DNA of 7,311 nucleotides from Verrucomicrobiota bacterium (GCA_003219945.1 QHQV01000055.1:1-7311), one strand, 5' to 3'; counted from the stretch's first letter, positions 1-5,499 are shown. Numbers and translations are program-made. Notes: generated by a model from the sequence alone, not told the origin.

Positions 1-743
1 GGAATGCCGCCTGAGATCGACGCCAGGAAAAACAACAACACGATGGCCTTTATTGGATGTGCTTGCGCGGCCTCGGGCCAAAGCGCCGCGCCCTTCAGTT
101 TGCCGTAGGCCAAAAGAATAAGCGTCATGCAACCGAGTCCGATCACGATGCGCAGACTGGAGGCGAGTTGCAGTGACATGCCAACCATTACACCGCGTCC
201 GGCGACGGTAGAAAGACCCCAAAACAACGCACAAGTCAACGCGTACGCGGTGCCCACGTTCAGACCTGCGCGCTCGAATGAAACTCCGATCTGCGTCGGA
301 TACGCAACAGACACGAAGACGCCGGCGACGATTGCGATCCCGGCGTAAAGGAAGAACCGGCGAGCAAGGCGATCACCGAAAAGGACGAACGCTCCGATTG
401 TTGAGATCACCGGCTGAATGTTCAGAATCACGTTTACCACTGTTGGATTGCCGTACTTCAACGCCAGCGTGAAAAAGGCCGTGCCCACCGCGGAACCGGC
501 AAACCCCGAGAAAATCAAAAAGCCCCATGTGCGTGTCCGCACTCTCGGGATTTCGTCCAGTCGCGAGATCAGAATCGGCAGGAACATGATCAGGATGAAA
601 ACGTGTTCCCAAAAAACGATCACTTTTGCATCGAACAATTCGTTTAGCGGGATACGCCACGCGCTTTCTGTTCCCCAGAGCGCAGCACCAAGGCCAACCA
701 ACCACGGCCCGTAAGTTGCACTGCGTGTTTTGCGATTTTGCAT
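1..743 (-). CDS. EamA/DMT-family membrane transporter, partial (3' end missing)
   Basis: The reverse strand from the ATG at 743 stays open for 247 codons and runs off the left edge, so the C-terminus is missing (family members are usually about 300 aa). The product is a very hydrophobic inner-membrane protein. Predicted helices lie near residues 12-28, 41-60, 73-93, 101-122, 130-148, 164-181, 190-211 and 232 onward. The first EamA-type repeat (about 12-147) ends with the typical stretch NPTVVNVILNIQPVISTIGA, then a GDRL loop and another helix. A second repeat starts near residue 162. Family members export amino acids, metabolites or drugs; the substrate cannot be read from the sequence. The ATG at 743 is the only plausible start after the in-frame stop upstream, and it has no clear Shine-Dalgarno. 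The gene is divergent from nrdR and shares its 172-bp intergenic region. Confidence 0.88.
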   Translation of the reverse strand, partial: MQNRKTRSATYGPWLVGLGAALWGTESAWRIPLNELFDAKVIVFWEHVFILIMFLPILISRLDEIPRVRTRTWGFLIFSGFAGSAVGTAFFTLALKYGNPTVVNVILNIQPVISTIGAFVLFGDRLARRFFLYAGIAIVAGVFVSVAYPTQIGVSFERAGLNVGTAYALTCALFWGLSTVAGRGVMVGMSLQLASSLRIVIGLGCMTLILLAYGKLKGAALWPEAAQAHPIKAIVLLFFLASISGGI

Positions 744-873
744 CGAATTCCGTGTACGTGCTGGCGCTATCGCTATATCATCGACATCGCGCCTCCAACT
801 TCGAATTGGAATCGCGGCGTTGCTAATTCATTCAGGGTTCGACGCTTTTTTCGTCATAAATTGAAACGAAACG

Positions 874-903
874 TTGACGCCACAATTTATGGTGTGCTAA
901 TTA
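874..903 (+). promoter_or_regulatory. putative nrdR promoter
   Basis: TTGACG (874-879) is a 5/6 match to a sigma-70 -35 box. An 18-nt spacer separates it from a weak TAATTA at 898-903. The spacer is almost filled by the NrdR box at 880-895, which suits repression by occlusion of RNA polymerase. Transcription would begin a few bases before the nrdR ATG at 916. The -10 match is poor, so the exact hexamer is uncertain. Confidence 0.45.
880..895. promoter_or_regulatory. NrdR box 1 (operator)
   Basis: CCACAATTTATGGTGT matches the published 16-nt NrdR box consensus (ACACWATATATWGTGT) at 13 of 16 positions by hand count, and it is an imperfect palindrome. It lies directly after the -35 element of nrdR. 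NrdR binds such boxes in ribonucleotide reductase promoters and often in front of its own gene. Confidence 0.68.
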
Positions 904-910
904 GCGTCAG

Positions 911-926
911 ACACTATGCGTTGCCC
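911..926. promoter_or_regulatory. possible degenerate NrdR box 2
   Basis: The left half ACACTAT is perfect and the whole site ACACTATGCGTTGCCC matches 10 of 16 consensus positions. It starts 31 bp after box 1, the three-helical-turn spacing known for paired NrdR boxes. It overlaps the nrdR start codon and the codons for the first zinc-ribbon cysteine, so its right half is constrained by coding. Weaker than box 1. Confidence 0.4.
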
Positions 927-1476
927 CAAATGCGGGTCGCGTGACGACAAAGTCATCGATTCCCGTCAATCGCGCGACGGCTCCAGCATCCGTCGTCGCC
1001 GCGAATGTCTAAGATGCAAATACCGCTACACAACCTATGAGGAGATCGAGCGTTCGGACCTGCGCGTGATAAAAACCAACAGAACACATGAGCCGTTCGA
1101 GCGTCGCAAACTTGCTGCCAGCATCGCCAAAGCTTTTGAAAAGCGTTCCGCCAGTCTGCTTACGTTGGAGGACATGGTGAACGATATCGTGCACGAACTC
1201 GAGACCGGCGGACGCGAAGTTCCCTCTTCGGTGATCGGTGCCAGAGTGCTTGAAAAACTGCGCGAAATTGATGAGGTCGCTTACTTGCGTTACGCATCGG
1301 TTTACCAGCGCTTTCAGGACGTCGACCAATTCGTGGATGCCATTCACACCTTGGGACGCCGAATAAAACCAAATGCGCTTCAACGGGAATTGTTTCCTCC
1401 TGAGACAATGAAAGAGAACGCGAACGTCGCCCGCCGTTCGCGCGAGGGCGCAATCAAAAATCATGGTCGCGTTTAA
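916..1476 (+). CDS. nrdR: transcriptional repressor NrdR
   Basis: NrdR is a zinc-ribbon/ATP-cone repressor of ribonucleotide reductase genes that senses the ATP/dATP balance in the cytoplasm. The N-terminus MRCPKCGS gives zinc ligands C3 and C6, with C31 and C34 in ECLRCKYRYTTYE. The arginine-rich stretch R26-R29 is the usual DNA-contacting region. An ATP-cone follows at about 49-139, including EPFERRKL and ending in YLRYASVYQRF. The protein has 186 residues; the family is usually about 150-160, and the extra length is a basic C-terminal tail after about residue 150. The ATG at 916 is fixed by the canonical MRCP start. The 3' end overlaps the next gene by 14 nt, so the two are probably co-transcribed. 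NrdR boxes in its promoter suggest autoregulation. No ribonucleotide reductase gene is in view. Confidence 0.97.
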   Translation: MRCPKCGSRDDKVIDSRQSRDGSSIRRRRECLRCKYRYTTYEEIERSDLRVIKTNRTHEPFERRKLAASIAKAFEKRSASLLTLEDMVNDIVHELETGGREVPSSVIGARVLEKLREIDEVAYLRYASVYQRFQDVDQFVDAIHTLGRRIKPNALQRELFPPETMKENANVARRSREGAIKNHGRV

Positions 1477-2023
1477 GGAAGAGTTTCCATATCTTCGGAC
1501 AACGTCCGGACAACTTTTCGAGTTCAACCGTGACTGGCTTCACGCGGCGCTTACGCGGGCCGCTAACGAAGCGGGTTACCCCGGCTGGTGGCTCACTGAA
1601 CACGTGACCGAAAGCATTGCTTTTTATCTGCACCTGCGAAATGACGAAAATGTCGTCGCTTTCAACCAGCTGTCGCAAACGGTGCGCGACGTGTTAGAGG
1701 CGATCGGATACAAGGAGATTTGTCGGCACTTTACGCCCGCACCGCCGCCCATTTCTATTTCGTTGGTGGAGATCGCCTATTGTGCCGGTGCGGGGTACGA
1801 ACTTGCGTTTTTCGGTCTGCTGGAAAAGCGAATTGACGCCTTGATCGAAGCCGGCGCTGACAACCTTCGGCTTTCATCGCTGCAACTTTGTGTGAAGCAT
1901 CTCCGCGGCACGAAAACATGGACGCGCGCCTGCGACGCATTGCGCGAGGAAATCGTCTGCTTCGTTCGCGAAAAACTGGCGTTCGCTACCGATCGGCCGC
2001 GGCTTGATTGTTCGCTGCGCTAA
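1463..2023 (+). CDS. uncharacterised protein with ATP-cone-like N-terminal half
   Basis: I do not recognise this 186-residue protein as a named family. Residues 9-90 resemble an ATP-cone: a TTSGQLFEFNRDWL segment in the place of the KRDG..PFdr.KL motif, helical A28ALTRAA, a central helix, then VRDVLEAIGYKEICRHF, which lines up with the closing helices of the cone in NrdR. There is no zinc ribbon, so it would not bind DNA like NrdR. Residues 97-186 look mostly helical, with scattered cysteines (C107, C143, C157, C166) that form no clear CxxC motif. No signal peptide or membrane segment is seen, so it is presumably cytosolic. It overlaps nrdR by 14 nt and ends 16 nt before the HIT gene, which fits one operon. 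The ATG at 1463 is chosen by overlap; a GAGGG at 1444-1448 lies rather far upstream. The coding frame is credible; the function is inference. Confidence 0.8.
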   Translation: MVAFKEEFPYLRTTSGQLFEFNRDWLHAALTRAANEAGYPGWWLTEHVTESIAFYLHLRNDENVVAFNQLSQTVRDVLEAIGYKEICRHFTPAPPPISISLVEIAYCAGAGYELAFFGLLEKRIDALIEAGADNLRLSSLQLCVKHLRGTKTWTRACDALREEIVCFVREKLAFATDRPRLDCSLR

Positions 2024-2039
2024 TGAAACGCGAGGCCTA

Positions 2040-2375
2040 ATGACGATTTTCGAGAAAATCATCGCGCGTCAAATTCCGGCGAAAATCGTTTGGGAAGACG
2101 AGGATGCGATTGCGTTTCACGACGTTGATCCCCAGGCGCCAGTGCATGTCCTGATCGTGCCGAAAAAAGCCATTCCTCGTCTTACGGATGCGACCGATGA
2201 GGATGCCGCGCTGCTCGGCAAACTGCTTCTGGTTGCTCGCAACGTGGCGAAGGAGTTGGAGCTGTCCAGTGGTTATCGAGTCGTGATCAACTGCGGACCT
2301 GACGCAGGTGAAAGCGTGCCGCATCTGCATGTCCATTTACTCGGCAAACGCGCACTGGCGTGGCCGCCGGGATAG
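2040..2375 (+). CDS. HIT family (HINT-like) nucleotide hydrolase
   Basis: This is a histidine-triad protein of 111 aa. HINT-branch proteins hydrolyse purine nucleoside phosphoramidates and aminoacyl-adenylates in the cytosol. The triad is H95-L-H97-V-H99-L-L, with H97 the expected nucleophile. The preceding segment APVHVLIVPKK (33-43) and the closing WPPG are HINT landmarks. The usual N-terminal C-x-x-C of HINT proteins (CIFCKI) is replaced by TIFEKI, so the zinc-binding pair is absent. I start at the ATG at 2040 rather than the in-frame ATG at 2004: family members begin at this point, GAGG (2032-2035) precedes it, and the longer version would overlap the upstream gene. It is the last gene of the nrdR cluster and converges with the next gene after 28 bp. 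Confidence 0.95.
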   Translation: MTIFEKIIARQIPAKIVWEDEDAIAFHDVDPQAPVHVLIVPKKAIPRLTDATDEDAALLGKLLLVARNVAKELELSSGYRVVINCGPDAGESVPHLHVHLLGKRALAWPPG

Positions 2376-2403
2376 AGCTGAAAAAATAACGGCCTCGAAC
2401 GCG

Positions 2404-2691
2404 CTACTCACGAACAAGCGCCCAGTCGATTCCAACGATGCGCTTATGCGCAAAGCGCTTTAGCGATTTTGGCAAAACTAGATAGCGCGCTTCTTTACTT
2501 TCTTTAAAGCCGACTAATCCGAAATCGGTTCCGCTTTCGCTCTTCAGTATTGTCATCACACGGGTTTTCTTGATTTGCGCTTGGAGATGACGGTCAGCGG
2601 ACGGCTTCTGCCACAGCGTGTAGACCTGCGGCTTACCGCAGCTTTCGATTATGTGGGAGAACCGCGCTGTTTTGATCTTGAGAAGTTTCAT
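2404..2691 (-). CDS. conserved-looking hypothetical protein, 95 aa
   Basis: Not recognised as a named family. It is a small, basic, soluble protein (MKLLKIKTARFSHIIESCGK at the N-terminus) with a single cysteine, C18, and no signal peptide, membrane segment or known motif. The internal pattern of alternating strands (RVMTILKSE, DFGLVGF, ARYLVLP) followed by basic residues (KSLKRFAHKR) suggests a compact alpha/beta fold that might bind nucleic acid; this is inference only. It lies on the same strand as the SRP RNA, whose 3' end is about 50 nt upstream, so read-through transcription is possible. The opposite strand has no better gene here. No Shine-Dalgarno precedes the ATG at 2691. It converges with the HIT gene. 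Confidence 0.72.
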   Translation of the reverse strand: MKLLKIKTARFSHIIESCGKPQVYTLWQKPSADRHLQAQIKKTRVMTILKSESGTDFGLVGFKESKEARYLVLPKSLKRFAHKRIVGIDWALVRE

Positions 2692-2739
2692 TGCGAATCG
2701 CTGGACCGGCGCGGACGGTGTGACGCGGGTTTACCAAAA

Positions 2740-2843
2740 GAAGCCCGCCAGAGAACTACGGCAAGGAGGATCATACGACCGTTGCTGCATTCCTGCCCTG
2801 GCGGGGTTTGTAAGTCCTCAATCCATAGCCCCTGACGGAGGAG
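2740..2843 (-). ncRNA. ffs: small bacterial SRP RNA (4.5S/ffs)
   Basis: Read on the minus strand, the centre contains the helix-8 signature that binds Ffh and FtsY: CAGG (2800-2797), stem GCA, tetraloop GGAA (2793-2790), stem UGC, then AGCA (2786-2783). Around it the strands pair as one long rod: CCG/CGG (2804-2802 with 2781-2779), UAC/GUA (2812-2810 with 2776-2774), GAGGA/UCCUC (2819-2815 with 2770-2766), CUAUGG/CCGUAG (2828-2823 with 2761-2756) and CCGUCA/UGGCGG (2838-2833 with 2750-2745). A U-rich tail, CUUCUUUU (2743-2736), follows and could end transcription. The RNA carries ribosome-nascent chains to the membrane. It is the short form without an Alu domain. The ends are estimated from the helix; no clear promoter was found upstream. 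Confidence 0.92.
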
Positions 2844-2917
2844 AAATTTCCTCGCACCAGAGAGACGCGCAACTCAAAAACGCAGCGCCGTGCTCGGTAG
2901 TAAAATGGATCAGCGCA

Positions 2918-2946
2918 TTGACAGTGCGTTGCGCTTCTGTTTGCAT
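2918..2946 (+). promoter_or_regulatory. possible promoter of the small lipoprotein gene
   Basis: A perfect TTGACA (2918-2923) is followed after exactly 17 nt by TTGCAT (2941-2946), a weak 3/6 match to a -10 box. The predicted start of transcription would be right at the GTG of the lipoprotein gene, leaving almost no leader. Only the -35 part is convincing. Confidence 0.3.
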
Positions 2947-2953
2947 CGAGCGC

Positions 2954-3172
2954 GTGAAATGGCTAGCCTTTCTCTTGCTTGTTTTTGTTTTCGTTGCCGC
3001 GACATCGTGCACGACGCTTGTCAATCGGCGTGATCTTTACAGCCCCGAGCCTGCGCCTGATTCGTTGGAAGCGGCCCGGCAATGGTACGGCGTCACGACC
3101 ATAAGGACGACGACGACAATCCGAACACAAAGAGCCGCGGGAGAGATGACGGCGCCGGACTTTCGTTACTAG
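2954..3172 (+). CDS. small putative lipoprotein, 72 aa
   Basis: The protein begins V/MKWLAFLLLVFVFVAATSC: a lysine, a hydrophobic run of about 14 residues and a lipobox-like A-T-S-C with C19 as the lipidated residue. It would be anchored to a membrane after signal peptidase II cleavage. The 53-residue mature part includes LYSPEPAP and a threonine/arginine repeat (TTIRTTTTIRTQ) encoded by a GAC/ACG repeat. No function can be assigned. The frame is open far upstream to 2651, but that part overlies the SRP RNA and another gene on the opposite strand and does not look like protein. I therefore take the GTG at 2954, directly before the signal peptide. From about 3094 a different frame also reads as plausible protein, so the C-terminus may be altered by a frameshift. 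Confidence 0.6.
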   Translation: MKWLAFLLLVFVFVAATSCTTLVNRRDLYSPEPAPDSLEAARQWYGVTTIRTTTTIRTQRAAGEMTAPDFRY

Positions 3173-3187
3173 AGACCAAACAGAAGA

Positions 3188-3202
3188 CAGCCATCATGGC
3201 TG
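3188..3202. repeat. short inverted repeat after the lipoprotein gene
   Basis: CAGCC-ATCAT-GGCTG forms a 5-bp stem with a 5-nt loop (the arms extend to 7 bp if the loop closes to one base). It lies 15 nt after the lipoprotein stop. No T-run follows on either strand, so it is not a good intrinsic terminator. Confidence 0.4.
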
Positions 3203-3233
3203 AGGCCGAGCGGGCGTGACGCGCAAAAGGCTC

Positions 3234-3276
3234 GCAGGCTGGGAAGCCTGCGCGATGGAGCAGGCAAGGATGCCTG
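3234..3276. repeat. paired CAGGC hairpins, REP-like element
   Basis: Two similar perfect hairpins stand 9 bp apart. GCAGGCT-GGGA-AGCCTGC (3234-3251) has a 7-bp stem. CAGGCA-AGGA-TGCCTG (3261-3276) has a 6-bp stem. Both share the CAGGC arm, a 4-nt purine loop and the same orientation. The element begins 10 bp after the rpmI stop on the rpmI transcript. In that direction a TTTT follows the second hairpin after 5 nt, so it may double as a weak terminator. Similar paired hairpins recur between genes in verrucomicrobial genomes as far as I recall; copy number here cannot be tested. Confidence 0.7.
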
Positions 3277-3285
3277 AGTTACGTC

Positions 3286-3495
3286 TTAGCCGAAAGGAAG
3301 ATTCGCCTTTACTCGCGCCACATCTGTGTTGTCGACTCGCGCTGCTTTGGCCAACCGGCGTTTGCGTTTGGCGCTTTTCGTCGACAACAGATGGCGTCTC
3401 GAGGAACGCGCCCTCAATACCTTGCCACTGGCAGTGACCTTGAAGCGTTTCGCCACTGCTTTGCGCGTTTTGCTGCGTGCAATAGGCTTCGGCAT
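3286..3495 (-). CDS. rpmI: 50S ribosomal protein L35 (bL35)
   Basis: This 69-residue, extremely basic protein has the bL35 pattern: MPK start, TRKAVAKRFKVTASGKV, the hallmark RRHLLSTKSAKRKRRL (33-48) and the ending VKANLPFG. It is a structural protein of the large ribosomal subunit. The N-terminal segment is about four residues longer than in many relatives (MPKPIARSKTRK). In most bacteria it sits between infC and rplT. Here it stands alone: ndh is divergent upstream, and a hairpin element with no rplT lies downstream. It therefore seems monocistronic. No clear Shine-Dalgarno precedes the ATG at 3495. A TTGACA is visible on this strand in the intergenic region, but I found no convincing -10 partner. 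Confidence 0.96.
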   Translation of the reverse strand: MPKPIARSKTRKAVAKRFKVTASGKVLRARSSRRHLLSTKSAKRKRRLAKAARVDNTDVARVKANLPFG

Positions 3496-3602
3496 GAGGC
3501 GTAAAAGTTAATTCGGCCCGGTGCAATGACAAACGCTTTCTTGTAGCGCCGTCTGTGTCAAACGCCGGTATAGGCTTGCTGGCGCGAGCGGATCAACCGC
3601 CC

Positions 3603-3608
3603 TACAAT
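3603..3608 (+). promoter_or_regulatory. -10 element of ndh, immediately before the start codon
   Basis: TACAAT matches the sigma-70 -10 consensus at 5 of 6 positions and ends only 7 nt before the ndh ATG at 3616. A TTGCTG (3576-3581) upstream is 21 nt away, too far for a standard -35. If this -10 is used, the mRNA would start at or within 1-2 nt of the ATG, that is, leaderless. Confidence 0.4.
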
Positions 3609-3615
3609 TTGTCGG

Positions 3616-4896
3616 ATGCAATCTCCCGCACGGAAACAGCCGCAGGTGATCATTGTCGGTGCTGGCTTTGGCGGGCTTGAGGCAGCGAAGAAGCTTGCCT
3701 GTGAAGATGTGCGCCTGACGCTAATCGATCGCTCAAATTATCATCTGTTTCAGCCTTTACTCTATCAGGTGGCAACAGCCGCGCTCTCGCCCGCCGACAT
3801 TGCCGCCCCGGTGCGCGCAATCTTGAGCAAATGCAAAAACGTCGAAGTCATCCTCGCCGAGGTGGAGTCGGTTGATGTCGAAGCTAGACAAGTAAGAACG
3901 AAAGACCGGGTATTCGATTATGACTATCTCATCCTCGCCACTGGAGCACGCCACTCCTACTTTGGACATGACGAGTGGGAAAAACTTGCTCCGGGATTAA
4001 AAAGTCTTGAAGATGCGGTTGAGCTACGCCGACGGATCCTCTTAGCGTTTGAATACGCGGAAAAAATTCAAGACGAAGCGGCGCGCAAGGCGGCAATGAC
4101 ATTCGTTATCATCGGCGGTGGCCCGACCGGTGTTGAAATGGCGGGTGCGATCGCGGAAATCTCGCGATACACGCTCGCTAAAAACTTTCGCCACATCGAT
4201 CCATCGCAAGCACGCGTGATCCTCATCGAAGGCGCTCCGTGCCTGCTCGCCGCGTATCCGCCTGACCTGTCCGAGAGCGCGCGAAAACAACTGCTCGAGC
4301 TTGGCGTGGAAGTGCGCACGAACGCACGGGCGACGAACATTACCGAGGAAGGTGTACAAGTGGACGGCGAATTTATTCCGTGCCGCGTGAAAATCTGGGC
4401 GGCCGGCAATATTGCGTCGTTCGTCGGGAAGACGCTCAGCGTGCCGGTTGACCGCGTTGGCCGAGTTATTGTGAACGACGACCTCACTATTTCCGGACAT
4501 CCGGAAGTGCAGGTAATTGGCGACCTGGCAAATTTCTCGCATCAAACCGGAGAACCCTTGCCGGGAATCTCGCCCGTGGCGATGCAACAGGGGCGCCACG
4601 CAGCTCGCAACATTTTGCGAATGATCCGCGGCGAAAAACCGAAGCAATTTCGGTATTTCGATAAGGGAAGCATGGCTACAATCGGCCGCAATAAGGCCGT
4701 TGCGGATCTAAAATTTTTTCATCTCAGCGGGCGACCTGCGTGGTTGGCGTGGTTATTCGTGCACATCATCTTCCTTGTCGGGTTCCGCAATCGCCTGCTC
4801 GTCCTCTTTCAATGGGCGTGGGCGTATTTGAGCTTCGATAAAGGTGCACGTTTGATTACGCGTAATTTTCAGTCGGAACACAGGCCGCCGGCGTAA
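3616..4896 (+). CDS. ndh: type II NADH dehydrogenase (NDH-2), NAD(P)/FAD-dependent oxidoreductase
   Basis: NDH-2 oxidises NADH and reduces quinone at the inner face of the membrane without pumping protons. The 426-residue protein has the two dinucleotide folds of the family. FAD is bound at VIIVGAGFGGL (G15-x-G17-x-x-G20) and NADH at FVIIGGGPTGVEMAGAIAE (G167-x-G169-x-x-G172). WAAGN and VIGDLA (D303, contacts FAD) follow, then PVAMQQGRHAARNI, the quinone-site region in place of the usual AQxAxQxG. The C-terminal hydrophobic stretch at about 374-407 (PAWLAWLFVHIIFLVGFRNR and on) is the membrane anchor typical of these enzymes. Length is normal. The ATG at 3616 is the only reasonable start, ten residues before the first strand, and has no Shine-Dalgarno. 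The gene is divergent from rpmI and appears to be a single transcription unit. Another quinone-reducing homologue is possible but less likely. Confidence 0.92.
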   Translation: MQSPARKQPQVIIVGAGFGGLEAAKKLACEDVRLTLIDRSNYHLFQPLLYQVATAALSPADIAAPVRAILSKCKNVEVILAEVESVDVEARQVRTKDRVFDYDYLILATGARHSYFGHDEWEKLAPGLKSLEDAVELRRRILLAFEYAEKIQDEAARKAAMTFVIIGGGPTGVEMAGAIAEISRYTLAKNFRHIDPSQARVILIEGAPCLLAAYPPDLSESARKQLLELGVEVRTNARATNITEEGVQVDGEFIPCRVKIWAAGNIASFVGKTLSVPVDRVGRVIVNDDLTISGHPEVQVIGDLANFSHQTGEPLPGISPVAMQQGRHAARNILRMIRGEKPKQFRYFDKGSMATIGRNKAVADLKFFHLSGRPAWLAWLFVHIIFLVGFRNRLLVLFQWAWAYLSFDKGARLITRNFQSEHRPPA

Positions 4897-4897
4897 G

Positions 4898-4934
4898 GCA
4901 GTTAACGAGTGTAACCGAACTGCTAAATTCTTTT
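4898..4934 (+). terminator. weak possible terminator after ndh
   Basis: GCAGTT (4898-4903) can pair with AACTGC (4918-4923) across a 14-nt loop, and TTTT follows at 4931-4934. Inside it GTTA/TAAC (4901-4904 with 4912-4915) gives a competing smaller hairpin. The stem is short and AT-rich, so support is limited. Confidence 0.3.
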
Positions 4935-4975
4935 CAGCCGCCAAACAAAATCACTAAATCATTATTGAGTCGCTA

Positions 4976-5464
4976 ATGGAAGCCAACGACGCAATCCCGC
5001 GCATCGCGATCCGCAATCTTCAGCGAACAATCTCAGTCAACGTCGCCGAACTCGAAACGTTCGCCGGCAACGCCGTGCAGTATTGCTTACAATTGCAACG
5101 TCGAAAGCGAACCGACTTATACAACCTGAGGGAAGTTTTCATCTGGTTGATTTCGGATCGGCGGATGGCGCTTTTGCATCGGAAGTTTCTCGGACAGTCG
5201 GGGCCGACCGATGTAATGACCTTTCAACACGGCGAAGTTTTCATCAGTGTCGAGACCGCACGAGGCCACGCCCGCGCATTCGGAAATTCGCTCCTGCGTG
5301 AGTTGAAGTTGTACATCGTCCATGGCCTTTTACATCTTCACGGGTTCGACGATCAGACCGCAAGCGAGGCTCACAGGATGAAAGCGGCGCAGGAGAAAAT
5401 TCTTCGCGCCTGTACCCGGCATCGGGTGATCCGGGCCAGAACAATGAAGCCGGTGCCGGTATAA
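4976..5464 (+). CDS. ybeY: endoribonuclease YbeY (rRNA maturation factor)
   Basis: YbeY is a metal-dependent RNase acting in 16S rRNA 3' maturation and ribosome quality control in the cytoplasm. The 162-residue protein carries the family blocks: LISDRRMALLHRKFLGQSGPTDVMTF in the middle (TDV.TF is the TDVLSF motif), then GEVFIS, and the metal site LKLYIVHGLLHLHGFDD. The metal ligands would be H116 and H120, with D126 in the third position where E. coli-type enzymes have histidine; Asp there is also found in other phyla, to my knowledge. A basic tail of about 20 residues follows the last helix. The ATG at 4976 lacks a Shine-Dalgarno but gives the normal family length. The gene lies 79 bp after ndh and may have its own promoter. 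Confidence 0.95.
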   Translation: MEANDAIPRIAIRNLQRTISVNVAELETFAGNAVQYCLQLQRRKRTDLYNLREVFIWLISDRRMALLHRKFLGQSGPTDVMTFQHGEVFISVETARGHARAFGNSLLRELKLYIVHGLLHLHGFDDQTASEAHRMKAAQEKILRACTRHRVIRARTMKPVPV

Positions 5465-5499
5465 TGATGCCGGCTACAGGTTTGAACTGAGGTCTCCGT

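Noticed and set aside
373..705. 110-aa open frame on the minus strand
   Set aside because: Same strand as the transporter but another frame; the transporter frame gives membrane helices with EamA features and this one does not.
1009..1527. 172-aa open frame on the minus strand
   Set aside because: Antisense to nrdR, whose motifs are unambiguous; no recognisable domain.
2004..2039. Upstream ATG extending the HIT protein by 12 residues
   Set aside because: Overlaps the end of the previous gene, and the family starts at the MTIFEKI segment with a GAGG in front.
2651..2953. Plus-strand open frame upstream of the lipoprotein signal peptide, making a 173-aa protein
   Set aside because: It lies over the SRP RNA and the start of the minus-strand 95-aa gene, lacks protein-like composition, and a signal peptide begins only at 2954.
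3194..3532. 112-aa open frame on the minus strand over rpmI
   Set aside because: Overlaps the L35 gene in another frame and runs through the hairpin element; no protein-like features.
3589..3601. GCGG-ATCAA-CCGC mini-hairpin before ndh
   Set aside because: A 4-bp stem is expected by chance in this base composition.
4042..4647. 201-aa open frame on the minus strand
   Set aside because: Fully antisense to the well-supported ndh gene; Arg/His-rich translation without any motif.
5455..5475. GCCGG repeats with a TATAAT at the end of ybeY
   Set aside because: The hairpin is only 5 bp with a 10-nt loop and no T-run, and the TATAAT overlaps the stop codon without any -35 partner.
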